NCBI RefSeq assembly: GCF_029502005.1
Contig: NZ_JAMQOT010000003.1
Span: 124,001 to 188,000, forward strand
Reading direction: 5' to 3'
DNA length: 64,000 nucleotides
From: Natrinema salsiterrestre
GTDB taxonomy: Archaea > Halobacteriota > Halobacteria > Halobacteriales > Natrialbaceae
Shown: piece after piece, positions 45,283 through 54,429 of the stretch
Numbering within the stretch: position 1 is the first letter of the stretch
How the letters are laid out: the number at the start of each line of letters is the position of its first letter
Notes under the pieces: generated by a model
Database searches by the model: none
What the model was told of the DNA's origin: nothing
The model's input: the letters and a program-made list of their open reading frames with translations, nothing else
Position numbers and translations under genes: made by a program

Positions 45283-46293
45283 TCACTTCACGCTGTCGTA
45301 CAGCGAGGCGACCGTTCGCATGCCCCACGAGCCGTACTCGAGGCCGTAGTACGTTTCCAGCTCGGGGTTGAACTTCGCCTTGTACCGGTTGATACGCCGC
45401 GTATCGGCACCGACGAGGTCGTACGTCTCGAGACCCCGATCGATGCCGTCGCTCATGATCGCCCAGTCGAGGAGATCGTTCGTCGGTAGGTCGACATCGG
45501 CATCCGTGCGAACGCCACCGAGCCACCGTCCGGTGGTGTCGCCGTACTCGAGGGCCAGGATGCCACCGACGAACTCACCGTCGACGGTGAGGTTGTACGG
45601 ACGGACGTGGCCGTTCGGCGACCGGTCGGCGAGGTCGAGAACGAACTCGACCGGTACGCCGAAGCTGATCCCCTGTGACTCGTACCGATTTTCGACCTGG
45701 TCGTGGATCTGGCGGATCTCTTCGGGACCGCCGACGGCGATTTCGTAAGCGTCTTCGTCGGCGTTCCGGATGTTACTTCGCGCGTCGCTACTGAACGACA
45801 TCAGGAGGTCGTCCTTGTCTTTCGAGAGATCGACCGCGTAGGTGTACTCCGGCGTCGCGTCGTACTCGTTCCATTTGAACGGGCGCGAGTCATCGACGGC
45901 CGTCGCGGTGCGGACGTGACCGTACCTCGGGTTCAGTTCGGCACTGATCCACTCGAAGCAGCCGTCCAGAAACCGCTGTCGCCGCCGCTCGCGCTTTCGC
46001 TGTTTCAGTTTCCCCATGTTCAGGAAAGCGGGGCCGAGATATGGCACGCGGAGGCGCGGCGGCGGCGAAAACGCAGTTGTCACGAGCTGCTTTCTGATCT
46101 CGAAAACCGGGAAGAGTCCGACTGGTTCCTGTCCCTTGAATCCGATCAGCGGATGCAATGCCGCACCGGCGTGGTCGGCCTGGACTCGGAGCGCCTCGAG
46201 TTCGTGCCACAGCGTTCCCTGTGGCGACCGTTCGACGTACCCGTTCCACCGCTCGAGGTCGTCTCCCGTCGCGATGTGGACGTCGATACTCAT
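45283..46293 (-). CDS. FemAB-like GNAT transferase, copy 2
   Basis: A 336-residue paralog of the 20593 protein, same length. Shared blocks: LIGFKGQEPVGLFPVFEI near residue 50, SDARSNIRNADED near 167 and ETYDLVGADTRRINRYKAKFNPE near 295. The ATG at 46293 matches the paralog start; a longer frame upstream is basic and not supported. Upstream gene of the pair with the AP-superfamily enzyme. The conserved C-terminal motif is found in all three copies and probably shapes the acceptor site. Confidence 0.82.
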   Translation of the reverse strand: MSIDVHIATGDDLERWNGYVERSPQGTLWHELEALRVQADHAGAALHPLIGFKGQEPVGLFPVFEIRKQLVTTAFSPPPRLRVPYLGPAFLNMGKLKQRKRERRRQRFLDGCFEWISAELNPRYGHVRTATAVDDSRPFKWNEYDATPEYTYAVDLSKDKDDLLMSFSSDARSNIRNADEDAYEIAVGGPEEIRQIHDQVENRYESQGISFGVPVEFVLDLADRSPNGHVRPYNLTVDGEFVGGILALEYGDTTGRWLGGVRTDADVDLPTNDLLDWAIMSDGIDRGLETYDLVGADTRRINRYKAKFNPELETYYGLEYGSWGMRTVASLYDSVK

Positions 46294-46757
46294 GGGCTCG
46301 ATCCCTCGATCTCGGTCGTCGGAGTCGGTTCGGTAGTCGATCGGGGTTCCATGCCAGACGGATTCCTTCACAGCCACTTTGTAAGCATCATATTTCCGTC
46401 GTCGACAGCAACGGGTTCGATCGCATCGATGGGTCTCGGATTCCGAGACTCCCGTCTCCCTCATTTGCAATCAGTCACGGACAACCTACCGCGAGTGTGA
46501 ACGGACACCGATCAGTACACTCGGGCGCGACGACTCGACAGATGCGCTCGCCCAGAGGCCGACCCCACCGAGAGGATCCGGTCTTCGATCGGCCGGTGCA
46601 GCGATATCACACTCGAAAGAGGTGCAGCTCAGGACACGATCCGCTCTGGACTCTGATAAGCGTATTAGTAATACCGGGAATTCGAGCGCCTGATACCGGG
46701 TTATCCGACGAGTAACAATAGCTGGCGTAATCGACCAACTGATAACTGACAACTATA
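46294..46757. other. 464-base divergent promoter stretch
   Basis: The gap separates the FemAB-like and DUF1616 genes. It has GTATTA-G-TAATAC at 46662-46674 and becomes AT-rich close to the DUF1616 start (AACTGATAACTGAC, ACTATAATG). No gene seen. Confidence 0.4.
46662..46674. promoter_or_regulatory. GTATTA-G-TAATAC palindrome before the DUF1616 gene
   Basis: A perfect 13-bp palindrome, about 85 bases before the DUF1616 ATG. It is the half-site of the GTAATAC palindrome in inverted order. It is followed by CC, giving GTAATACC. Confidence 0.45.
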
Positions 46758-48065
46758 ATGAAAGAGATCCCGATCAATCTGTTCGCGACCGTGCGACGAC
46801 GAAGCAAGCGCCTCGCTTCTTGGATACCTACCGATCTGGTCGGAGTCGCCGGCTTCGTCGCCCTCGCGATCGTCGTATTGGCCGTCGTCGATGTGTCTTC
46901 GCCACTGATACGGGCGGCGATTGGATTTCCGCTCCTGTTTTTTGCACCTGGATACGTGACCGTTTCGACGCTGTTTCCGCGGTCATCATCCGCTCAGGAG
47001 GTGGCCACCGAGGACCGCCTGCTGATACGACAAGTAGTATCGATGACGGACATCGAGCGCGTGGCGCTTTCGTTCGGATTGAGTGTCGCACTGTTGCCGC
47101 TGCTCGCCCTGGGTATTGCCGCGACACCCTGGGGATATACTGGACCGGTTGTCGTTACTACCGTGAGTTGTTTCAGTCTCTTCGGCGCCGGGCTCGCTGC
47201 TATTCGACGATCGGTCGTTCCCCCAGCTGATCGCTACGAAATCGAGTTCGGTCGACGACTCGAAGGGGTTTACGTGGCAATCTTCGGCGTCGAATCGTCG
47301 CTTCACGTCGCCGTTAACGTCGTACTCGTCCTTGCCGTGGTACTCTCACTGACGACAGCCGGGTACGCGTTCATCTCTCCGCAGGAGGGGGAGCAGTATA
47401 CGAGCCTGCAGTTGCTCACCGAAAATGAATCGGGGGAACTCGTCGCATCGGGGTACCCCTCGGAGAGTGAACTGGGTGAGTCGTTCCCGTTCGTTATCGC
47501 CGTCGAAAACCAGGAAGATCGGGATATAAACTACACGGTCGTCGTCCAGGAACAGCGTCTCGAGGACGGTGATGTAGTCGAACGTACGGAGCTCCGACGG
47601 ATCGACGCGGGAGTCAGTGAGGGAGCGACCGAATACTACGAGCGAAACGTCACGCCAGCATCCGGCGAGGGGTCCGCTCGAATCTCCGTGCTGCTGTACA
47701 CCGATGGGGTCCCGGAGACGCCGACCCACGAGAACGCCTACCGACACGCGTACTTCTGGACGACCGTCACTGAGTCGGACGGTAGCGATTCCGAAGCAGG
47801 CGATAGCGGTAGCGATTCGGAAGTAGCCGATAGTGGAGACGACTCGAGCGAGGAGGATGACGACCCGTTCGACGATCTGTTCGGTGACGACGACGAGAGT
47901 GAATCCGATGACGATGAGGGCGAACCCGACGACAGTGACGAGACGGACGATGAGGGTGAATCCGATGACGAGAACGAAACCGACGAGGGGACCGGTGACG
48001 GTGACGACGAAACCGAACCGATCGACGACGGAAGCGGTGACGGCGGGAACGAAACTGACGGATAA
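46758..48065 (+). CDS. DUF1616 membrane protein with acidic tail
   Basis: A 435-residue protein. Residues about 24-205 carry five hydrophobic helices in the DUF1616 pattern (GFPLLFFAPGYVTVSTLFP near 55). An extracellular beta-rich region (about 210-330; FVIAVENQEDRDINYTVVVQEQ in part) follows, and residues about 338-435 are almost all Asp/Glu/Ser/Gly. DUF1616 proteins are frequent in archaeal envelope and glycosylation loci; the role is unknown. The exceptional acidic tail suggests exposure on the salt side. Start ATG at 46758 follows an AT-rich promoter. Confidence 0.85.
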   Translation: MKEIPINLFATVRRRSKRLASWIPTDLVGVAGFVALAIVVLAVVDVSSPLIRAAIGFPLLFFAPGYVTVSTLFPRSSSAQEVATEDRLLIRQVVSMTDIERVALSFGLSVALLPLLALGIAATPWGYTGPVVVTTVSCFSLFGAGLAAIRRSVVPPADRYEIEFGRRLEGVYVAIFGVESSLHVAVNVVLVLAVVLSLTTAGYAFISPQEGEQYTSLQLLTENESGELVASGYPSESELGESFPFVIAVENQEDRDINYTVVVQEQRLEDGDVVERTELRRIDAGVSEGATEYYERNVTPASGEGSARISVLLYTDGVPETPTHENAYRHAYFWTTVTESDGSDSEAGDSGSDSEVADSGDDSSEEDDDPFDDLFGDDDESESDDDEGEPDDSDETDDEGESDDENETDEGTGDGDDETEPIDDGSGDGGNETDG

Positions 48066-48368
48066 ACGGTTTCCACGGTCGGTAAGTTGGACCGTATAAC
48101 GGGTCGGCCCGGTCACGATTCGCTCGCGGTTTCTGATCGAGTTCGAACGATTCCCTTCTCTGTGATCAGTCCTTGAGCGCGCCAGCTACCGTCCGGTCCC
48201 GGTGAGCTGATGTGTCGGCCGAGTATCCGTGGCAGTAGGGTACAGTATCGATCAGTGAGAGTCGGAGGGAACGCCCTGCCCGGGGACTAATCATCTGCAT
48301 AACAATAATATGTCCCGTGACTGGTTCGAGTAGCGGATACTCCGCCCTCCCAGAAAGACCTGACAAGT
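48066..48368. other. Promoter stretch before the first PGF-CTERM gene
   Basis: AACAATAATATGTCCC (about 48301-48316) gives a TATA-like element about 55-65 bases before the ATG. No gene seen. Confidence 0.35.
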
Positions 48369-49442
48369 ATGATAATACGAGATAATATCTCCGTAATCGG
48401 AACGTGCTCGGTTCTCGCCGCAGTTGCAGTGCTCATCGCGTTCGCCTTCGGAACGGCAGTCGGTGTCGGTACCGTCGCGGGTCAATCCGCACCGTCGGAC
48501 GCCGACGAGTACGCGGTCGTGCAAGGTGACGAGTGTTACACTATCGAACCGCTCGGCGACGGCTCGCAGTCCGTCGAGGAGTTTTACGACTACCGAACGC
48601 CGAATACGACCCCGAGTTCGTACTCCTATAGCTCGTTCGGCACCACCCACCTCCAGGAAGACGACACGAGCTCGCTCTTCCTGTACGAGGGAAGCGACGG
48701 AATCAGCCTCGTCGCGCTTCACGATCAGTACAACGGTAGCTCGCCGGGCGGGGCGGTGACGATGCAGTTCGACGGCCTTCCCGAGGACGGCGAGTGGGTT
48801 ATCGAGGACGACAGTTACGACGGTCGCTACGACGAGTTCGATCACAGCGGGGACTCGAGTCGAATCACCTGGGCGTACACCGACGGCCGAAACGACGGGG
48901 CCGCCTTCCGCGGCGGGCTGGAAGACGACTTGGATCTCACGATCGAGCCGGCGTTTAACGACGCGGCCGACTTCCGCGTGTACGAGGGGGAGATTACCGA
49001 CTGGCAGGTCATTTCAGCGACCGAGGACGGCCACGAACGCACGTCGCTGGACATGTCCGAACCGATCGAGCTCCGCTCCGGGGGCTGCACCTCGTACGCG
49101 ATCTCCGATCTGGAGACGGACGGAACGGTGACGGCGGGCGACCCCGTCGATATCACGGCGACAGTCACGAACGACGGTGAACGGACGATAACGACCGAAA
49201 TTCCGTTCCTCATCGACGGTGAGACTGTCGACGAGCAGGACGTGACCCTCGAGCCCGGCGAGACCGCGACCCTGTCGACGACGGCAACGGTCGACGAGGC
49301 GGGGACGTACACCGTCGGGGTGGGCGATCGATCGACGGAGATGACCATCAGCGATGGCGGCGATCGAATGCCCGGGTTCGGCGTCGGTGCCGTGATACTG
49401 ATGGCCGTTCTCGGGGTGCTGATCGTCCGATACCGGCGATAA
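48369..49442 (+). CDS. PGF-CTERM surface glycoprotein with CARDB-like domain, copy 1
   Basis: A 357-residue secreted protein. It has an N-terminal signal (about 1-38), a beta-rich domain (about 45-230; FYDYRTPNTTPSSYSYSS, THLQEDDTSSLFLYEGSDG) and a CARDB-like domain (about 245-325; VTNDGERTITTEIPFLIDGE in part, LEPGETATLST). It ends in RMPGFGVGAVILMAVLGVLIV, a PGF-CTERM sorting signal (split as MPGFGVGAVIL and MAVLGVLIV) with a basic end. Archaeosortase ArtA would cut this tail and attach lipid. It precedes a close paralog in tandem. Ligand unknown. Confidence 0.87.
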   Translation: MIIRDNISVIGTCSVLAAVAVLIAFAFGTAVGVGTVAGQSAPSDADEYAVVQGDECYTIEPLGDGSQSVEEFYDYRTPNTTPSSYSYSSFGTTHLQEDDTSSLFLYEGSDGISLVALHDQYNGSSPGGAVTMQFDGLPEDGEWVIEDDSYDGRYDEFDHSGDSSRITWAYTDGRNDGAAFRGGLEDDLDLTIEPAFNDAADFRVYEGEITDWQVISATEDGHERTSLDMSEPIELRSGGCTSYAISDLETDGTVTAGDPVDITATVTNDGERTITTEIPFLIDGETVDEQDVTLEPGETATLSTTATVDEAGTYTVGVGDRSTEMTISDGGDRMPGFGVGAVILMAVLGVLIVRYRR

Positions 49443-49866
49443 ACGGAACGGTGACGGCTGCTCGATCTGCGTTTGATTTCGACGGCGGAGTCCACGGCGA
49501 AGACGCTCGGAGCGACGCCGCCGGTCGCGCCTCTCGGTCGTTGACACAGGCGGCCTGCCGTACTCGAGGACGCATTCGGTGTCCCCGAGGACGGACCTTC
49601 ACTCGAATCGAGACTCCCGATTCGGCTGGCCGGTCACCCGCGGAACTCGAGGTTCGGACAGTAACGCGCGCTGCGGACCGGTGATCCGTGCGATCGGGGT
49701 CGATCCGAAAGCGGAATCGACGGACCCCACCGTGAGAAATGCGGCTACGTTCCGTCACCTGTCTGCAGGAGATCCCCGTCGGAGACACCGAAAATACCGC
49801 GTTATACGATCAGAAACGATGACATAACAATTCGTGTGAACGGTCTCGACGGATCCAGAGCGAATA
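49443..49866. other. 424-base spacer between the twin surface-protein genes
   Basis: It is mostly GC-rich and has no persuasive frame. Short AT stretches (AAATACCGCGTTATACG at about 49791-49807) precede the second gene and may be its promoter. Confidence 0.35.
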
Positions 49867-50931
49867 ATGACACGACGAAACAGTTCCGCGAATACGGTAC
49901 CGTATTCGGTTCTCGTCACGATTGCTGTCGTGGTCGCGCTCGCCGTCAGTGCGACGGCAGTGGCCGGCGCAGCGACTCCTCCCCCCGATTCGGACGAGTA
50001 CGCGGTTGCGCAGGGAGACGACTGCGTGACCGTCGAACCGATCGGTGACGGCGTTCGGACCGTCGAGGAATTCTACGACTACCGCACGCCGAATACCACC
50101 CCGAGCTCGTACTCCTACAGCTCTCACGGGACGACCCACCTTCAGGAGGACGATACGAGTTCCGTCTTCCTGTACGAGGGGAGCGACGGGCTCAGTCTCG
50201 TACTGGTTCACGACCGATACGATGGCGACTCGCCGGGCGGCGCGGCGACGATGACGTTCACCGGCTTGCCCGAAGACGGCGAGTGGGTCGTCGAGGACGA
50301 CGGGTACGACGGCGCCGACGACGAGTTCGATCACAGCGGGGACTCGAGTCGCATCACCTGGGTCTGGTCCGAGAACCGGAGCGACGGTGCCGCGTTCAGC
50401 GGCGGACTGGACGACGAGTTCTCGATCACGATCGAGCCGCGGTTCAACGATGATGCTGCCAAGCAGGTGTACGATGGCCACGTCAGCGACTGGGAGGTGA
50501 TTTCGGGGACCGAAACCGGCCGCGAACGGGCCTCGCTCGACATGGACGACCCGGTCGTGATCGCGTCCGGAGAGTGCACCTCGCATTCGGTTATCGACCT
50601 GAACGTGCCAGAGACAGTGACGGTGGGTGAATCCGCGACTATCGAGGCCACGGTCGAGAACGACGGCGCGACACCCGGAAACGCTACCGTTCCGTTCACC
50701 GTCGACGGCGAGACCGTCGACGAGCGGACGGTGTCGCTCGAGTCCGGCGAAACGACCACGCTGTCGACGAACGCCACGTTCGACGAAGCCGGCACGTACA
50801 CGGTCGGGGCAGCGAACGCGACGGCGGAGGTGACCGTCAACGAGGGCGACGACGAGATGCCCGGCTTCGGTGTTACTGCCGCGGTCCTGGCGGCACTGGT
50901 TGCAACACTGATCGGACGTCGTCGACTGTAG
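49867..50931 (+). CDS. PGF-CTERM surface glycoprotein with CARDB-like domain, copy 2
   Basis: A 354-residue tandem paralog of the preceding gene with the same order: signal peptide (about 1-38), FYDYRTPNTTPSSYSYSS domain, CARDB-like domain (VPETVTVGESATIEATVEND in part) and a PGF-CTERM end (MPGFGVTAAVLAALVATLIG). Many stretches are nearly identical between the copies, others are freely changed. Both are probably lipid-anchored, extracellular and glycosylated (several Asn-x-Ser/Thr sites, for example NATVPFT and NATFDEA). The function is unknown, but the duplicates are likely partners. Confidence 0.87.
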   Translation: MTRRNSSANTVPYSVLVTIAVVVALAVSATAVAGAATPPPDSDEYAVAQGDDCVTVEPIGDGVRTVEEFYDYRTPNTTPSSYSYSSHGTTHLQEDDTSSVFLYEGSDGLSLVLVHDRYDGDSPGGAATMTFTGLPEDGEWVVEDDGYDGADDEFDHSGDSSRITWVWSENRSDGAAFSGGLDDEFSITIEPRFNDDAAKQVYDGHVSDWEVISGTETGRERASLDMDDPVVIASGECTSHSVIDLNVPETVTVGESATIEATVENDGATPGNATVPFTVDGETVDERTVSLESGETTTLSTNATFDEAGTYTVGAANATAEVTVNEGDDEMPGFGVTAAVLAALVATLIGRRRL

Positions 50932-51079
50932 GCCGTCGTCTCGCTGCCGTCGGTCCCTCGACTACCGCGAACGAACTGCCAGAGAGGCAACAGGGGCATC
51001 CCGAGGCTTTCTTGAAGACGTTCGGGCCCTGAATACGGAACCTCTTATCCGTTTTTCACGGGACACCGCCGTAGACCCC

Positions 51080-52003
51080 TCACTGATCGACGACGTCGCG
51101 ATACACGTCGTGAATCTGGGCGGACATCCACTCCGTACTTATTCTCTCGGCCCGTTCGCGTCCGTTTGATCGGTCACCCCGCTCGAGAACTGAGGATAGC
51201 GCGCGTCGAAGCTCCCGATCGGATCGGCAGACTGCGGAGGGCGTGACGCCCTCGAGCCGTTCAGGAACGTCTCCAACGTCGACGGAAACGACAGGAAGAT
51301 TACAGGCTATCGCCTCTTTGACTACGTTTGGCGACCCTTCGCGGTCGGACGTTAACAGGAGACAGTCGGCGGCGTTCATGTACAGGGGCATCTCCGAATG
51401 CGGCACTTCGCGGGCCGTCTGCAGGTGTACCGGCTCCGGAACGTCGTCGCGAATTGCCTCGACGATCCGTTTTGCCCGCGGGTAGTTCTTCACCTCGCGT
51501 TCGGCTTTGTACGGGAAGAGGACGTGTTTCGCGTTCGGATCCCAGCCGAGCCGGTCCATCGCCTCCGACCGCGGCGACGGCTCGAACAGAGCGAAATCGA
51601 CTCCGTGGGGAATGACGTGACAGCGCTGACCCAGTTCCCGTTCCATCCGCTCCGACATGACGATCGTGGCATCACAGAAATTCGCACACAGTTTGCTGAT
51701 CCAACCGAGTTCCCCATCGAGATCCGTTCCCCAGAGCGACAGTACGACGGGTAGTCGCGGTTGAGTTATCGCGAACGGTGCCGTCAACCCATAATTCGCA
51801 TGAATGAGATCGTACGACCCCAACGACTCCTTCAAAACAGTCGGATGAAATCGGAGATAGTCGAGGATGGATCGACTCGAGTCCGCCGTCACCGTCCCCG
51901 GTACAGAGACCGTCGTACAGTCGACGCCCCGTTCCTCGAGTGCCTGTACCTGGAGTTCGAATGGAGGTGAATTCTCCTTCGACGTGATATTCAGTACATT
52001 CAT
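51080..52003 (-). CDS. GT4-family glycosyltransferase
   Basis: A 307-residue, GT-B fold enzyme on the short side for the family (usually 350-400). The C-terminal nucleotide-sugar domain carries the E-x7-E motif in REGSPNVVKEAIACNLPVVS and HVIPHGVDFALFEPS near residue 135. The N-terminal acceptor domain (MNVLNITSKENSPP, LIHANYGLTAPFAI) is present. It transfers a sugar to a lipid-linked or surface acceptor. The ATG at 52003 is followed by typical family sequence. It is divergent from the second large membrane protein. Confidence 0.87.
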   Translation of the reverse strand: MNVLNITSKENSPPFELQVQALEERGVDCTTVSVPGTVTADSSRSILDYLRFHPTVLKESLGSYDLIHANYGLTAPFAITQPRLPVVLSLWGTDLDGELGWISKLCANFCDATIVMSERMERELGQRCHVIPHGVDFALFEPSPRSEAMDRLGWDPNAKHVLFPYKAEREVKNYPRAKRIVEAIRDDVPEPVHLQTAREVPHSEMPLYMNAADCLLLTSDREGSPNVVKEAIACNLPVVSVDVGDVPERLEGVTPSAVCRSDRELRRALSSVLERGDRSNGRERAERISTEWMSAQIHDVYRDVVDQ

Positions 52004-52204
52004 CGTCGTATAGGTAACCTTATGCAGATGTTCAGAAGCCGAACGTTTTGTTATGGAGCGTTTGCGGTCGGTATCCGAGTGTCCCTGTTATTGCTGGCCA
52101 ACTGATTACCAGTAACCCTTCTCCCCGACGTGCTATCGCATATACAGAAACTACGTTCATTCACACGCTTCATAACAAGGTACAATTCTGTAGACGAACA
52201 GATA

Positions 52205-53992
52205 ATGTCACATTCACCTTCGACACTGAGAAAGAGGGGGCTCCTCACAATCGGATTTCTCGCGCTCACCGGCGCCATTCTAACGGCTTACTCGACGCCG
52301 GCAACCGGGTACGAACTTTCGCTGTACTCGAATACCCCCCTCTCCTTCTGGGTACTATTCGGATGTGCGCTGTTCGTTGCACTACTTGTTTCCATTCGGG
52401 CGAATACTGACTGGAATCGCCGTCTCGCACTCGCGCTCAGTGGTATTTCGATGGGGGCATTCGTCGGCCTCCCTGTATTGAGAGGGTACCGGTTTTACGG
52501 TGCTGGCGACGCACTTACTCATCTCGGGTGGATGCGAAGCGTTCAGTCAGGGATAATTTCGCCGTTCGAGTTGAAGTATCCTGCTCTTCATACAATCACG
52601 ACCTTCTTCGCCGTTACCATCGGAATTGACCTTACACAGGCGGCATCACTTGTAATCGTTCTATTGTCGTGTTTATTCTTCCTTTTTGTGGCGTTATCGA
52701 CATCGCTCGTGTTTGAAAGTCGATACAGCACAGCTGTCGGCGCCTTTGGCGCATTTCTATTGCTGCCGGTTACGGCTCTCAGCACATATATCGTTCCCCA
52801 TGCAATGTCGCAGGCGATCTTCTTTTCAGCAGTCTATATTTACATCCTACTACAATACATTCAGAGTTCTGCGTCATCCCGCACCCCGTCGGCTGTTGGT
52901 GTACTTTTCGTGATTACGTCGTTCGCATTGGTTGTCTTCCATCCACAACTCGCAGCACACCTTATCGCCGTGTTTTGCGGAATATGTATAATGCAGTATC
53001 TGTATCGTTACTATCGGAATTCACATCCGGTCGTTGATCATCGTCCGATCTACGGACAGAGTTTGGCACTTGTGGTCGCGTTTCTTGCTTGGACTGCGAA
53101 TCACGATTTTTTCGGTGGTGTGGTGGAGTATGCTATCTCAAGTGCTGTCACATACTTTGTTGCCGATGGAACGGCAGCATCCTCCGTTAACTCTAAGAGT
53201 GAATCGCTTGCCGCAATTGGTGGAAGTGTCATCACTATATTCCTAAAACTATTCAGCTCGAGTGTCGTTTTTTTCGGACTTACGGGACTTCTCCTCTTAT
53301 GGGCCATTTTGAAAAAGAACGGGACTCTCACCAGCAATACGAACGGCTTACTGCCGTACTTTACTATTTCATTGATCACTCTGGCTGGAATCTTCGGTCT
53401 ATACTTCTTCGCCTCATACTCTGAGATGTACTTCCGCGTGTTTGGACTCATGATGGTTTTCATCACCATCACGGGCTCTGTTACTATCGCATACAGTATA
53501 ATTTCTTTTTCAGGGCAGATACCGAAGACAGTTCTCCAGAGCGTCGTTGTTGTCGGGTTTGCAATAGTATTATTTCTTTCTCTACTTACTGTCTTTCCCT
53601 CGCCGTACATTTACAACGCCTCTCCCCATGTGACAGATATGTCAATGGAAGGTCATGAAAAAGCCTTCGAGACGCAAGATGCGAATGTTACGTTCGTTGG
53701 TATTCGCGCTGGACCGAACCGACATGCCGATGCGATACACGGTAATTTAGACCGTACACAAAAGTACAGTGCCATAACTGGAGAGGAAATCGACGAGGGA
53801 ATAACACAGCAATACTCCGCCGATCGATATATCATTATAACCCAGGCCGACAGAGCGCGAGAAATACGTTCATATCAGGAGTTGCGGTATTCACAGTCAC
53901 AGTTAGCTTCAATCTCATCACAGAGGGGCGTCAATCGAATTCAGTCGAACGGGGAGTTTGAACTATTCCATATAAGAGGAACTGCGGAATGA
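52205..53992 (+). CDS. Large multi-span membrane protein, AT-rich paralog
   Basis: A 595-residue paralog of the 39913 protein. Shared blocks: TPATGYELSLYSNTPLS near residue 30, GYRFYGAGDALTHLGWMRS near 90 and FHPQLAAHL in the middle, then a hydrophilic end with a beta-rich tail (about 480-595). About 12 helices. Codon choice is clearly more AT-rich (AAT, ATA, TTA frequent) than in the paralog. Start ATG at 52205 is preferred over 52130, since the extra 25 residues are basic and unsupported. It is placed upstream of the second flippase. Confidence 0.78.
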   Translation: MSHSPSTLRKRGLLTIGFLALTGAILTAYSTPATGYELSLYSNTPLSFWVLFGCALFVALLVSIRANTDWNRRLALALSGISMGAFVGLPVLRGYRFYGAGDALTHLGWMRSVQSGIISPFELKYPALHTITTFFAVTIGIDLTQAASLVIVLLSCLFFLFVALSTSLVFESRYSTAVGAFGAFLLLPVTALSTYIVPHAMSQAIFFSAVYIYILLQYIQSSASSRTPSAVGVLFVITSFALVVFHPQLAAHLIAVFCGICIMQYLYRYYRNSHPVVDHRPIYGQSLALVVAFLAWTANHDFFGGVVEYAISSAVTYFVADGTAASSVNSKSESLAAIGGSVITIFLKLFSSSVVFFGLTGLLLLWAILKKNGTLTSNTNGLLPYFTISLITLAGIFGLYFFASYSEMYFRVFGLMMVFITITGSVTIAYSIISFSGQIPKTVLQSVVVVGFAIVLFLSLLTVFPSPYIYNASPHVTDMSMEGHEKAFETQDANVTFVGIRAGPNRHADAIHGNLDRTQKYSAITGEEIDEGITQQYSADRYIIITQADRAREIRSYQELRYSQSQLASISSQRGVNRIQSNGEFELFHIRGTAE

Positions 53993-54429
53993 GGGCACTA
54001 CAGGTTCGGTCTAGAGTTAACCAATTCACATTTTCCCTGACAGACACGGTGGTAATAATCTGCTCTCACTTACTGATGATTGACGGGAGTAATACCGCCC
54101 ACACGATGACGAACTCGTTTACCTTTGACGGTTTGATCGTCACCTCTTTCTGATGATAAGTACAATTCTGGCTAATAAAAACATTGATGTAAATTATAAT
54201 AGCTAGTAAGTTACATAATTTCACATTCTCCATTTGGGACGTCCGATATCGTTTAGGGCCATAAATGCCATTACCATGGCATCTCCATCATTTTCAGGTA
54301 GCGAATTTCTCTGTTACCAGCGTGCTGTCTCTACCACTTATAACCCATAGTGTAATACATCTCCGGACGTTTCAAATTCTGCAGTTCTCCCAAACAGATA
54401 ATTGTCAGTGGAAGGCAGAATCAGTAGAA
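53993..54429. other. 437-base AT-rich stretch before the second flippase
   Basis: No gene seen. GGAGTAATACCGCC (about 54086-54099) contains the GTAATACC half-site. AAAAACATTGATGTAAATTATAA (read as AAAACATTG and TAAATTATAA) near 54177-54200 is promoter-like. Confidence 0.35.
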
